Assembly: GCF_014897675.1 (NCBI RefSeq)
Contig: NZ_JABUXU010000004.1
Span: 124,001 to 188,000 of the forward strand
Source: Advenella sp. FME57
GTDB taxonomy: Bacteria; Pseudomonadota; Gammaproteobacteria; Burkholderiales; Burkholderiaceae_B
Length of the DNA: 64,000 bases
Direction of reading: 5' to 3'
Below the pieces are notes generated by a model. The model saw only the letters and a list, made by a program, of their open reading frames with translations. It was not told the DNA's origin and searched no databases. The translations under genes were made by a program, and so were the position numbers. Every line of letters starts with the position of its first letter. Within the stretch, counting starts at the first letter, position 1. Shown piece by piece: positions 8,977 to 17,895 of the stretch.

Positions 8977-10961
8977 GCCGCCACCTTTTGGCTATTGCCG
9001 CGTTCGCTGCGTCCCTGCTCCACAATACGAATGAAGGCCGTTTCCATGGTCATCCTGTCGGTCCCGCCCGCCTGCGCACGTACTTCATCCGGTGTGCCAT
9101 AGGCCACAAGTTTGCCGGCATCCTGAATGACAATACGATCGCAATATTCGGCCTCTTCCATAAAATGCGTTGTAATCACAACCGTGGTGCCACCACCGGC
9201 AAGCCGGGTAATGCGCTGCCAGAAGCCGCGCCGGGCCAGGGGATCAGTACCACTGGTGGGTTCGTCCAGAAACAGCACATCGGGCTCGTGCAGCAGCCCG
9301 ACAGCCATGGCCAGGCGTTGTTTGACACCACCCGGTAACTGTCCGGCCGGCATCTTCTCATAGCGTTGCAGCTCGAACTGCGTGGTAACTGCGGTAATGC
9401 GTTGGGCCAGCCGCTTGCTCATCAGCCCATAGGCGCGACCAAAAAAGCGCAGATTCTCCATCACTGACAGGTTGCCATACAGGGCGAACTTCTGCGAGAC
9501 GTAGCCAATACGCTGACGGGCTTCGGCGCGGGCCTTGCGCATATCCATGCCGGCCACTTCGGCGTGACCACTCGTGGCAGGCAGCAGCCCGCAAAGCATG
9601 CGAAAGGTCGTGGTTTTGCCGGCACCGTTGGGGCCAAGCAAACCAAAAATCTCACCGCGCTTGACATTGAAGGTTGTGCTGTCCACGGCTGTAAATTCGC
9701 CGAACCTTCTGACCAGGTCCCGGACATCAATCACGATACCGTTACCGTTATCGCCGTTTCCGGAAGCTGTGTGCGGGGCATCCTGCAAGCGTGGCTGGTC
9801 TATGTCACTTGGGGCGTTCTCCCGGCTTGACTGCTGCAACTGGGCCGCACGCCCGGTGCCTGTAAGGCTCGAGGCCGCTTTATTTATGTTCCGGGAACCC
9901 TGGTCGGTGGTAGCGCCGATACTGATGTCACTATCGTTCTCGCTTCCACTGCGCAGCAACACCATGAACCCATCCTCAAGGCGCGCCTGTGCCGGCTCCA
10001 GAAGCCGCCCGTTCAATTGCAATTGTGATAGGTCCGTTTCGGGGCGCCGAATGACGCGAACATCTCCCGCTTCCGGTACTGCATCGATGACCGCGGCGGT
10101 GTTATCCAGCAGTTGCGCTTGTAGATCGCGAGGGTGTTCATTGCTGGTTGGCGTTATCAGATAGCACAGGTCACGAGCATGTTCACTGGTTGTCTCCGGT
10201 GGACCGCTGGAAAGCAGTCTGCCTTCATGCAGCACATATACACTGGCGCAGCGTTCCGCTTCGTCCAGATACGCGGTGGTCAGAAGGACCGACAACTGCT
10301 CCTGTTCCCGCAAGTGCTGCACGATTTCCCATAATTCACTTCGTGAAAGAGGGTCCACGCCAACGGTTGGCTCGTCCAATAGCAACAACTGGGGAGAGCG
10401 AACCAGCGTGCAGGCCAGGCCCAGTTTTTGTTTCATGCCGCCCGACAGTTTGCCGGCCAGGCGCGCGGTAAACCGCTTCAGATCCGTCATTTCCAGCAGG
10501 TTGGCAAAGCGCTCCCGGCGCACGTCCTGCGCAACGCCATGCAAATCGGCATACAGATCAAGGTTTTCCTGCACACTCAGGTCTTCATACAACCCGAATT
10601 TTTGCGGCATATAGCTGATACGATCCTGCACCGCCTGCGGATTGCGAATAACGTCAATACCCAGTACATGCAATGTGCCTGAGTCAGGGCGCATCAGCCC
10701 GGATACGAGCCTGAGAAACGTCGTTTTGCCGGCGCCGTCGGGACCGACAATTGCCGTGAGCTGGCCCATGGCTACCTGCACGTCCACGTTATCCAAAGCC
10801 AGTACCGTTGAACCTGTTTCCTTTACCTTGAAACGCTTGCTGACTCCGCTGGCGCCAACGGCCACCTTGCCGCTGTCTGCCAGATTCTCTGTGTTCCCGG
10901 CAAAGCGACGACCCGTTGCTGCGACAGCGCTGCTGTCAGCTGCAGGGTTGCGGCTGGTCAT
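8973..10961 (-). CDS. ybhF: ABC transporter ATP-binding protein with two nucleotide-binding domains (YbhF-like)
   Basis: A 662-residue cytoplasmic ATPase. The first domain has Walker A VGPDGAGKTT (~73) and signature LSGGMKQ. The second has Walker A LGPNGAGKTT (~440) and the signature variant LPGGVKQ, in which the usual second Ser is Pro. Both Walker B/Glu strings are intact (LLLLDEPTVGVDP, VLFLDEPTSGTDP). It powers the two permeases encoded downstream. Between the domains is a ~75-residue Ser/Asn/Gly-rich stretch (~345-420) that makes the protein longer than the ~578-residue E. coli YbhF. The start overlaps the membrane-fusion gene by 4 bp. Confidence 0.88.
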   Translation of the reverse strand: MTSRNPAADSSAVAATGRRFAGNTENLADSGKVAVGASGVSKRFKVKETGSTVLALDNVDVQVAMGQLTAIVGPDGAGKTTFLRLVSGLMRPDSGTLHVLGIDVIRNPQAVQDRISYMPQKFGLYEDLSVQENLDLYADLHGVAQDVRRERFANLLEMTDLKRFTARLAGKLSGGMKQKLGLACTLVRSPQLLLLDEPTVGVDPLSRSELWEIVQHLREQEQLSVLLTTAYLDEAERCASVYVLHEGRLLSSGPPETTSEHARDLCYLITPTSNEHPRDLQAQLLDNTAAVIDAVPEAGDVRVIRRPETDLSQLQLNGRLLEPAQARLEDGFMVLLRSGSENDSDISIGATTDQGSRNINKAASSLTGTGRAAQLQQSSRENAPSDIDQPRLQDAPHTASGNGDNGNGIVIDVRDLVRRFGEFTAVDSTTFNVKRGEIFGLLGPNGAGKTTTFRMLCGLLPATSGHAEVAGMDMRKARAEARQRIGYVSQKFALYGNLSVMENLRFFGRAYGLMSKRLAQRITAVTTQFELQRYEKMPAGQLPGGVKQRLAMAVGLLHEPDVLFLDEPTSGTDPLARRGFWQRITRLAGGGTTVVITTHFMEEAEYCDRIVIQDAGKLVAYGTPDEVRAQAGGTDRMTMETAFIRIVEQGRSERGNSQKVAA

Positions 10962-12001
10962 TTGTTTGCTCCGGAAGAGAGCCGACTATCGGTATCAGGC
11001 ACTGCCTTGTCAAGTGCAATATTGACGGTAGCCGGCATGCCAAGGCGCAGCCGGTTCTGCGGGTCGTCAACCAGAATACGCACTTCATAGACCAGGCTAG
11101 TACGCAGCTCTTCAGTCTGTACATTTTTTGGTGTAAATTCTGCCACGGGTGAAATATAGCCGACACGCCCGGAGATTTTCTCGTCAGGATGACTGTCGGT
11201 AATTATTTCGGCAGGCATATCGGGCCTGACGTGGCCAAGCTGGACTTCGTTCACATAGGCCCGGACCCATTTGGGCGAGGTCAGGGCCAGGGTATAGGCA
11301 GGTTTGACAGGGGAAGCCATATCTCCGGGTTCCAGCAGCCGTGCGCGGACAACCGCATTGGTGGGTGATTTAAGAACCGACAGGGTCAATTGATGTTCCA
11401 GCAGCGCCAGATTCGCTTTTGCTGCGGCCAACTCGGCCTGCGCCTGGGCAATATCCTCGTCACGCGGTCCGATCTGAGCCAGTTTGAGGGCTTTGCGCTG
11501 GTTCTCAAGCTGGGCGTCGGCCACTTGAGCCGAGGCCAGTGTATCGTCCACTTCCTGTTTGCTGATCGCCTGACCGCCGGAGCGTGTCGCTATGTCTTTT
11601 AGCCTTTTGTGGCGGATCTGAGCCTGCCGGGCTTGGGCCTGCGCCGCCCTGACCTGGGCCTGCAACTGCTCCACTTCTTCGGGGCGGGTGCCGTTTTTCA
11701 ATCGCAATAACGCCTGCTCCTGTGCACCTACCTGTGCCTTTGCCTGATCGGCTTGCAGTGCCAGGCTGCGGGTATCCAGCGTGGCCAGTACCTGACCAGC
11801 CTTCACGCTGTCGCCTTCTTCTACCCGCATTTCACGTACCCGGTCGCTGTTTTCAAAAGCCAGTGAGATCTGCCGGATATCGACATTGCCATATAGCGTC
11901 AGATGATCGGCTGTCGGGGCAGGCCGTCCATAAAACCACCATGTGCCGGCCGCGATGGCGATGACGGCAAGAACTACTACAACTGCAATTTTCTTATTCA
12001 T
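10958..12001 (-). CDS. ybhG: HlyD/EmrA-type periplasmic membrane-fusion protein (YbhG-like)
   Basis: A membrane-fusion protein of ~347 residues with a signal anchor (IAVVVVLAVIAIAAGTWWFY), a lipoyl-like half (VEEGDSVKAGQVLATLD), a long Gln/Ala-rich coiled coil (~85-190) and a C-terminal beta-barrel part. It would link the ABC exporter to an outer-membrane channel. I place the start at the ATG at 12001, next to the hydrophobic anchor; an upstream TTG at 12043 would add 14 residues that look like leader. First gene of the leftward operon, facing the TetR gene over a palindromic operator. Confidence 0.85.
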   Translation of the reverse strand: MNKKIAVVVVLAVIAIAAGTWWFYGRPAPTADHLTLYGNVDIRQISLAFENSDRVREMRVEEGDSVKAGQVLATLDTRSLALQADQAKAQVGAQEQALLRLKNGTRPEEVEQLQAQVRAAQAQARQAQIRHKRLKDIATRSGGQAISKQEVDDTLASAQVADAQLENQRKALKLAQIGPRDEDIAQAQAELAAAKANLALLEHQLTLSVLKSPTNAVVRARLLEPGDMASPVKPAYTLALTSPKWVRAYVNEVQLGHVRPDMPAEIITDSHPDEKISGRVGYISPVAEFTPKNVQTEELRTSLVYEVRILVDDPQNRLRLGMPATVNIALDKAVPDTDSRLSSGANK

Positions 12002-12057
12002 GATTGAAATAATCCGTTCACTTCGTGTGTCGGGCATGAGCAAATGAGCTATAATTC

Positions 12058-12075
12058 TAATTCAAATTTGAATTA
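12058..12075. promoter_or_regulatory. 18-bp perfect palindrome, probable TetR operator
   Basis: TAATTCAAATTTGAATTA is a perfect palindrome in the gap between the divergent exporter operon and the TetR-family gene. Its size and place fit the operator of a dimeric TetR repressor controlling both promoters. Binding is inferred from position. Confidence 0.65.
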
Positions 12076-12114
12076 TATGTAAAGCACCCATTTGTTATAT
12101 TGATTCCAGATATC

Positions 12115-12852
12115 ATGATTGCTAAAAACAGCTCCCGCAGCAAAAGCCCCCAGGCGGCCTCTGTCAGCCCCGTTGTCCGCAGTGGTCGCGCCAGCCGTAG
12201 TGACGGCGATGCGACTGTGCGGCATATTATTACGCAGGCAGGCTCCCTGTTTGCCGAGCGCGGCTATGCCGATACGACCAGCAAGGCGATCTGCGAGGCC
12301 GCTGGCGTCAATATGGCAGCTGTGAACTATCATTTCGGCAGTCGTGATGGCCTGTATCTGGTCCTGCTCAAGGAAGTGCATCGCGAAGTCATGAGCCTGG
12401 ATTTTGTGCGGCAGATCGGCCATAGCGCGGCGCCGCCTTCGGACAAACTCTACCTGCTGATAGAAGGGCTGTTGCGCGCAACCTATGATGCCAAAAGCTG
12501 GCATATCCGCTTGTGGGCACGAGAGTTGCTGGCGCCATCGCCCCTGTTGTCGCAAATTATGGAAGAAGATACGCTGCCCAAGTTTGAGGTATTGCGCGAC
12601 GTCATCATGGAGCTGACCGGTATGCCGGTGGCTGATCCGCAGTTGCTGCGCTGCGTGTTGAGTGTCATCGGGCCGGTCATCATGCTGCTGATTCTGGATC
12701 GGCGCATCGCGACCCCGATACAGCCGCTGTATTCGCATAACGTAGAGGATATGGCTCGTCACATGCACACGTTCACGATTGCCGGACTGCAGGCGATAGC
12801 GCAACAGGGGGGCTATGCCGCAGACACGAAGGACAAAGCAGGCAAGGGATAA
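12115..12852 (+). CDS. TetR-family regulator (CecR/DUF1956-like)
   Basis: A ~245-residue repressor. The N-terminal helix-turn-helix (IITQAGSLFAERGYADTTSKAICEA... NYHFGSRDGLY) spans ~35-85 behind a Ser/Arg-rich tail. The C-terminal ligand domain resembles the group that includes E. coli CecR (YbiH), which controls ybhGFSR there. The same partner genes stand divergently here, so control of this exporter is the simplest reading. The ATG at 12115 is preferred; a TTG at 12100 is in frame. Neither has a good ribosome-binding site. Confidence 0.82.
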   Translation: MIAKNSSRSKSPQAASVSPVVRSGRASRSDGDATVRHIITQAGSLFAERGYADTTSKAICEAAGVNMAAVNYHFGSRDGLYLVLLKEVHREVMSLDFVRQIGHSAAPPSDKLYLLIEGLLRATYDAKSWHIRLWARELLAPSPLLSQIMEEDTLPKFEVLRDVIMELTGMPVADPQLLRCVLSVIGPVIMLLILDRRIATPIQPLYSHNVEDMARHMHTFTIAGLQAIAQQGGYAADTKDKAGKG

Positions 12853-13130
12853 GTTGGCGCAATGCCTCTTCGCATCGGCCAGAAAGCCCGCGCTTTATGG
12901 CCGATCTCGCCCTGGTGTCCCGTCTACGGCGAAATCAGCACGGCCCACTGTTGGTGAAAATGACGGTGTTTAAGTCATTGCGACCCAGGCCCCGTCGGGC
13001 AACGCGGCAAGAGAACGGGGACAGCGGGGAAATGATACGTAATCCAAGGAGAAACGCTGGGAAAACGCCCGTCCTGATGTATGAGGATAATCTATCAGGC
13101 ACCACCCAATCTCAGCAGTTACAACGTCGA

Positions 13131-14327
13131 TTACACTACCTTCAGCACGCCGGCTGCTGCCAGGCGGGCGATCTCGGCTGCCTCGTAACCCAGATCACGC
13201 AATACGCTCTCAGTATGTTCACCAATACGCGCAATGGGTTGCCGCGGCTGCAGACGCTGGCCGTCCATGCTGATCGGCAACAGGGGCATGGGCGTTTCCG
13301 AGCCGTCTTCCAGTACCTGACGGCCCAGGCCGCCGCTTTGCTGCAGGTGCGGGTCATCGAACAGCTCTTCTGGCTTGGTGATATAGGCAAACGGAATTTG
13401 CCGTGCCTCAAAAATGGGCGCCAGCGATTCGGCTTCCATACTTTTTAGCGTTGCGCCCAGTTCAGGAATCAGCCAGTCGCGCGCGAGCACACGATCGTTA
13501 TTGGTTTTCAGGCGCGGATCGAGATACAGATCAGGGCGTTGCAGAATCTCGCACAGTTCCTTCCACGGCGCATCGCCCGTTGCTGCGATGAACATGAGGC
13601 GGCCACCGGCCAATTCGAAAGTATCATAAATACCCCAGGCGCTAATGCGTTCCGGCATGGGGTTGGCGGCCACGCCCGTGACCGCATACTGCTGCATGTG
13701 TTGCGCTGAGAGTAGCACGCAGTTTTCGAATAATGCGCTCTGGATTTCCTTGCCCTGGCCTGTGCTGTTGCGCTGAAATAGCGCAGCCAGGACACCCAGC
13801 GCACCGAACATGCCGCCCATGATGTCGTTGACAGAGGTGCCGGCACGCAATGGCCGGCCAACGGGACCCGTCATATAGGCCAGGCCGGCCATCATCTGCA
13901 CCACTTCATCCAGGGCCAGGCGTTTCTCGTAGGGCCCTTGCAAAAATCCCTTGTGCGACACATAAATAAGCCCCGGATTGCGCGCCTTCAGGCTGTCATA
14001 ATCAAGGCCCAGTGAAGCCATGCGGCCGGGCTTGAAGTTTTCGACGAAAACGTCTGCCGAATCCACCAGCTTGAGGACGGCATCAATGGCCTGCTTGTCT
14101 TTTATGTCAACCGAAATACTTTTCTTGTTGCGGTTGAATGTGCGGAAAAAACCGGCGCCGGCACCCAGCAGTTCGCGGGTCTTGTCGCCGGTAAGCGGTT
14201 CGACCTTGATGACTTCAGCGCCCAGATCGGCCAGAATCATTCCGCAGGTCGGTCCCATAACCATATGGGACATTTCAACGACACGGATACCCGCCAGGGG
14301 CAATGCTTGTGATGAGACAGAATTCAT
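13131..14327 (-). CDS. Class III CoA-transferase (CaiB/BaiF family)
   Basis: A 398-residue family III CoA-transferase. The N-terminal Rossmann part begins PLAGIRVVEMSHMVMGPTCG, and VKVEPLTGDKTR and NFKPGRM are typical. The catalytic Asp should be the D of SVNDIMGG (~173), which aligns with Asp169 of formyl-CoA transferase. It moves CoA from a donor such as succinyl- or acetyl-CoA to a carboxylic acid. The 4-bp overlap with the upstream HMG-CoA-lyase-like gene suggests that its product is the substrate of that lyase. The actual acid is not determined. Confidence 0.85.
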   Translation of the reverse strand: MNSVSSQALPLAGIRVVEMSHMVMGPTCGMILADLGAEVIKVEPLTGDKTRELLGAGAGFFRTFNRNKKSISVDIKDKQAIDAVLKLVDSADVFVENFKPGRMASLGLDYDSLKARNPGLIYVSHKGFLQGPYEKRLALDEVVQMMAGLAYMTGPVGRPLRAGTSVNDIMGGMFGALGVLAALFQRNSTGQGKEIQSALFENCVLLSAQHMQQYAVTGVAANPMPERISAWGIYDTFELAGGRLMFIAATGDAPWKELCEILQRPDLYLDPRLKTNNDRVLARDWLIPELGATLKSMEAESLAPIFEARQIPFAYITKPEELFDDPHLQQSGGLGRQVLEDGSETPMPLLPISMDGQRLQPRQPIARIGEHTESVLRDLGYEAAEIARLAAAGVLKVV

Positions 14328-15253
14328 TGTGTTGCTCTTTGCTGCGTGAATGTGTTGGGCAGACCTGCCAGATTGATAAAGCCGTACAGGGGTTCCTGCG
14401 GCAGGGCCTGCGACAGGATCTGCCGGCAGGCCAGCAGGCGTTCAACTGAAATACCAGTGTGATAGCCCATGGATTCGAGCATGAAAACCAGATCTTCGGT
14501 GACCACGTTGCCGGTAGCGCCGGGCGCATGCGGACAGCCGCCTATACCGGCCAGTGAGGCATCAAATTCTCTGATGCCGTTCTGCAATGCGATAACCGTA
14601 TTGGCCAGGCCCATACCACGGGTGTCATGAAAATGCATGCTACGCAAACGCTCGCCCGCCACGGCGCGCACCGCCGTAATCACATCCTGCACCTGCGCAG
14701 GCGTTGCGTGTCCCGTCGTATCGGCAAGCGCCACGGTATCGGCGCCGGCTGCGATACTGCCGCGCACGACATCGCATACGTCATCGACAGGCACTTCACC
14801 CTGCAGCGTACAACCGAACACGGTAGACAGGCCCGCTATCAGCGTCGTGCGCCCACCGTGGGCATCGATCAGTTCACGGATACGTCCGAACTCCTGCACC
14901 ATTTGCATGGGTTTGCGGCGGACATTGGCCAGGCTATGCTGCGTGCTGACAGAGATTGGGGCTATGATGCGATGTACACCAGCCTTCAGGGCGTTTTCGG
15001 CGCCCTTCAGGTTGGGTACTAGCGCAGTGACGGTCAGGCCATCAAACTGCAGGGCATAGTCCACGATTTGCGCGGCGTCGGCCAACTGGGGCAGTAGCTT
15101 TGGCGGGACGAATGAGGTCACTTCTATATGGCGCAATCCGGCGTCGTATGCGGCGCTGATCCAGCGCTTCTTGGCTTCGGTCGGCATGGTGGTAGCGATG
15201 CTTTGCAGGCCATCGCGCAAGCCGACCTCCTGAATATGAACATGATCTGTCAT
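14324..15253 (-). CDS. Hydroxymethylglutaryl-CoA lyase family protein
   Basis: A 309-residue HMGL-like TIM-barrel enzyme. The N-terminal EVGLRDGLQ carries the metal-binding Asp, HFHDTRGMG (~203-211) is the His-x-His metal site, and GIGGCPHAPGATGNVVTED (~237-255) is the lyase signature with its catalytic Cys. The family cleaves 3-hydroxy-3-methylglutaryl-CoA to acetoacetate and acetyl-CoA, or related 3-hydroxyacyl-CoA substrates. Together with the overlapping CoA-transferase it could activate and cleave a branched hydroxy dicarboxylic acid. The ATG start fits the first strand. Confidence 0.86.
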   Translation of the reverse strand: MTDHVHIQEVGLRDGLQSIATTMPTEAKKRWISAAYDAGLRHIEVTSFVPPKLLPQLADAAQIVDYALQFDGLTVTALVPNLKGAENALKAGVHRIIAPISVSTQHSLANVRRKPMQMVQEFGRIRELIDAHGGRTTLIAGLSTVFGCTLQGEVPVDDVCDVVRGSIAAGADTVALADTTGHATPAQVQDVITAVRAVAGERLRSMHFHDTRGMGLANTVIALQNGIREFDASLAGIGGCPHAPGATGNVVTEDLVFMLESMGYHTGISVERLLACRQILSQALPQEPLYGFINLAGLPNTFTQQRATQ

Positions 15254-15340
15254 GACGGTTCCTTTACTTGATGAGAACAGTCTACGATGAATTGCGGTTT
15301 ACGGTAATGCCCGGATGGTCATGGTAACCATCAGGTTTTG

Positions 15341-16330
15341 TTATGGTCGGGGGCGTTGCTGGCTTGCGCTGTGGGCGGGCAAGGCGTGGCTGGCCTGGGC
15401 CTGCAGATGGTCAAAGAGTTTCTGGGCCGACCCCGACAGCGCTTCGTTGGCGCGGGTACACAGTACGAAGTTGCGCCGCGCCCATGGATCGTTTAGCGGA
15501 ATCAGTTCCAGATCATAAAGCCTGACATACCGTTCGACGGCTTCGCGCGGTAGTGCCGCAATGCCCAGATTGGCTTCAATCAGCCGATAGGCCGCATCAA
15601 AAGAGCTGACATGCGTGCGATAGGTCAGGATCTTGCCCTGCCGACCCGCTATATGCGACATCAGTGTGTTCATGGAGGTTTGCATGGAAAAGCCGATTTG
15701 CGGATAGTCCAGCGTTTGCTCGAACATAAGCGATTTTTTGCCGGCCAGCGGGTGCGCCTTGTTGACCACGATCGCGAAATGATCGTAGCGGTAGGGCGTC
15801 ACGCAGGTGTTGCCGGTGGGGACGAAATCGCGACAAATGCCGATATCAGCATTGCCTTCTTCAATTTTTCTGGGAATATCACTACTGAAATGCTCTTCGA
15901 GATCAACCTGGATGTTCGGGTGAGTTTCCAGGAACGAGGTCAGATCAGCCGGCAAAAACTCCATGATGGCCGAGACGTTGGATAGCAGCCGCACATGGCC
16001 CTTGACGCCCTGGGCGTGCTCACTCAGCTCGCTTTGCAGCTTACGGTAATCCACCATGATGCTGCGGGCGTGCTTTAGCAGCACCTGGCCGGCCGACGTG
16101 GGCGTAACGCCACGCTGGCTGCGCAACAACAGTGGCGCACCAATTTTTCTTTCTATTTCAACCATGCGCTTGCTCACGGCAGCAGCAGACAGCAGCTCGC
16201 GCTCGCCGGCACGCGCAATGCTGCCGGTTTCACACACGGCGATGAACAGATACAGGGAAGTAGGATCAATGGACCACAAATCAAACTCGCGAAAATCAGG
16301 TTTGATCGGGATTAGAGCACCGGTAGCCAT
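15341..16330 (-). CDS. LysR-family transcriptional regulator
   Basis: A 329-residue LysR protein. The winged helix lies at ~23-85 (LYLFIAVCETGSIARAGERELLSAAAVSKRM) with the effector domain from ~110. The N-terminal ~20 residues are longer than usual. It is clearly related to the second LysR of the cluster (26013): both share the RLL.N.S..ELLP pattern, the DIGI string and the W..R.F..C ending. It sits between the CoA-transferase/lyase pair and the Bug receptor gene, so it probably controls this cluster in response to its substrate. Confidence 0.85.
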   Translation of the reverse strand: MATGALIPIKPDFREFDLWSIDPTSLYLFIAVCETGSIARAGERELLSAAAVSKRMVEIERKIGAPLLLRSQRGVTPTSAGQVLLKHARSIMVDYRKLQSELSEHAQGVKGHVRLLSNVSAIMEFLPADLTSFLETHPNIQVDLEEHFSSDIPRKIEEGNADIGICRDFVPTGNTCVTPYRYDHFAIVVNKAHPLAGKKSLMFEQTLDYPQIGFSMQTSMNTLMSHIAGRQGKILTYRTHVSSFDAAYRLIEANLGIAALPREAVERYVRLYDLELIPLNDPWARRNFVLCTRANEALSGSAQKLFDHLQAQASHALPAHSASQQRPRP

Positions 16331-16452
16331 GTAAGTAAATAGTGAAAAACCATTTAGGAACCACCAGCCACCAGCCTGGCTACCCTCGCACAGCCATCAG
16401 GAGCGCAGCAGTGCCATTCTGCTGACCCGGCCTGCTCCCAGTATCAACATCC

Positions 16453-17406
16453 TTATTTGAGCAGCGCTGCGCTCTCGTCGATATCATTCTGAATGGTTTT
16501 GCCAAAGGTCTGAGGATCGGATACAACGATATTGAAGCCAAGGCGTTCGAGTTTGTCTTTCACCTCTGAGGTGGCAAACACATCCTTGACTGTGGCCTGC
16601 AGCTTATCGCGAATGTCATCGGGCAGATTTGCAGGCGCGATCATGCCAAGCCACGGTTCGTAAACATAATCTGCAACCCCGGCTTCGGTTAATGTCGGCA
16701 AATCGGGCAGGATCTGGCTGCGTTTGGAAGAAGTGACCGCCAGTCCGCGCAACATGCCTCCCTTGATCTGTTCCGAGACGCTGGCAACGGCCAGAAAGGC
16801 GACCTGGATCTGGTTCGAGACCAGATCATTCACAATGGTGTTGCCGCCCTTATAGGGAATATGGGTCATTTGCACACCGGCGCGCTTTTCAAAGAGGACG
16901 CCGGCCAGATGCAGGGCTGTGCCGACACCGGCCGACCCGTAATTGAGCCGCTTGGGCTCTTTTTTGGCCGCGGCAATCAACTCGCCCAGGGTTTTGTAGG
17001 GCGAGCTATTGGGTACAGCAACCACCAACGGCGAGGTCACCAGATTGGATACAGTTGTAATATCCGTCACCGAATCATAGGGCAGGTTTTTGTGCAGGCT
17101 TGGATTGACTGCATGGTTCGAGGAGATCAGCTCCAGGGTGTAGCCATCGGGCTTGGCGCGAACCAGTTCCCGAGTACCAGAAATGTTGGATGCGCCGGCC
17201 AGATTTTCCACCACGACAGATTGCTTTAGGGTCTGTCCCATACGGGGCGCAAAGGTGCGGGCCAGATTATCCAGTCCCGAGCCGGGCGAGCTAGGCACAA
17301 TCAGTCGAATGGGGCGTTCAGAAAAACTGACTTCGGCATGGGCAGCAGGCGCAAGCCCGAGCGCTACTGCACAGGTCAGCAGGAAAAAAAAGGGGCTCAG
17401 ACGCAT
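16453..17406 (-). CDS. Bug-family (TctC) periplasmic solute-binding receptor
   Basis: A ~317-residue secreted receptor. A signal peptide (MRLSPFFFLLTCAVALGLAP, cleavage after AHA) precedes the Bug fold with RPIRLIVPSSPGSGLDNLARTFA and VVVENLAGASNISGT, the loops that hold dicarboxylates. I chose the ATG at 17406, which has GGAG ~12 bp upstream and gives a proper signal peptide, instead of the longer frame from 17589. Such receptors feed tripartite tricarboxylate transporters, but no TctA or TctB gene is in the window. It stands beside catabolic genes and probably binds their substrate. Confidence 0.85.
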   Translation of the reverse strand: MRLSPFFFLLTCAVALGLAPAAHAEVSFSERPIRLIVPSSPGSGLDNLARTFAPRMGQTLKQSVVVENLAGASNISGTRELVRAKPDGYTLELISSNHAVNPSLHKNLPYDSVTDITTVSNLVTSPLVVAVPNSSPYKTLGELIAAAKKEPKRLNYGSAGVGTALHLAGVLFEKRAGVQMTHIPYKGGNTIVNDLVSNQIQVAFLAVASVSEQIKGGMLRGLAVTSSKRSQILPDLPTLTEAGVADYVYEPWLGMIAPANLPDDIRDKLQATVKDVFATSEVKDKLERLGFNIVVSDPQTFGKTIQNDIDESAALLK

Positions 17407-17589
17407 AAAGTTTGTCTCCGTGTGGGTGATCAAGGCGCAATCACCATTGTGTTTATTTTGTAAATGAGTCCTGTTGCCGTACAGGAAAGGCGCCGATTGT
17501 AACGCCATGGCAGCCCGTAACAGCTTCGGTTGAAGTCTAAGCCGGATTTTGCGTCTGCGTAAGCTACCAAAAGTCATGGACAACATCAC

Positions 17590-17895
17590 CTTTGGTGATG
17601 GCAGGGCGCTTGCCGCCGGTCGCGCCGCGCCCGACGGCTGGCCCGTGCAGATGAGACACTCATAGCCAGCGATGCCGTCGGCGGCCCCAGCCGATTCGAA
17701 TCACAACTGAAAACGCAGGATTACAGACCGCCGACAACGCAGGATTTTTGCCTATTGGCTTGAAGCCGGGCGGTTGCTTGCACGGTACGAGATAGCAGCG
17801 TTCTAAAACTTTCAAAGCCCGGCGGCGTCGGTTGCCTAGAATAAATGCTTACATTTGCCTGCTGCTGCAGGCGGCCTTCACATACAAAGCGATCT
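17590..17895. other. Divergent promoter region between the Bug gene and the MmgE/PrpD gene
   Basis: About 300-490 bp (depending on the starts used) between divergent genes. I see no further gene or strong repeat. It should hold the two promoters and LysR sites. Confidence 0.4.
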
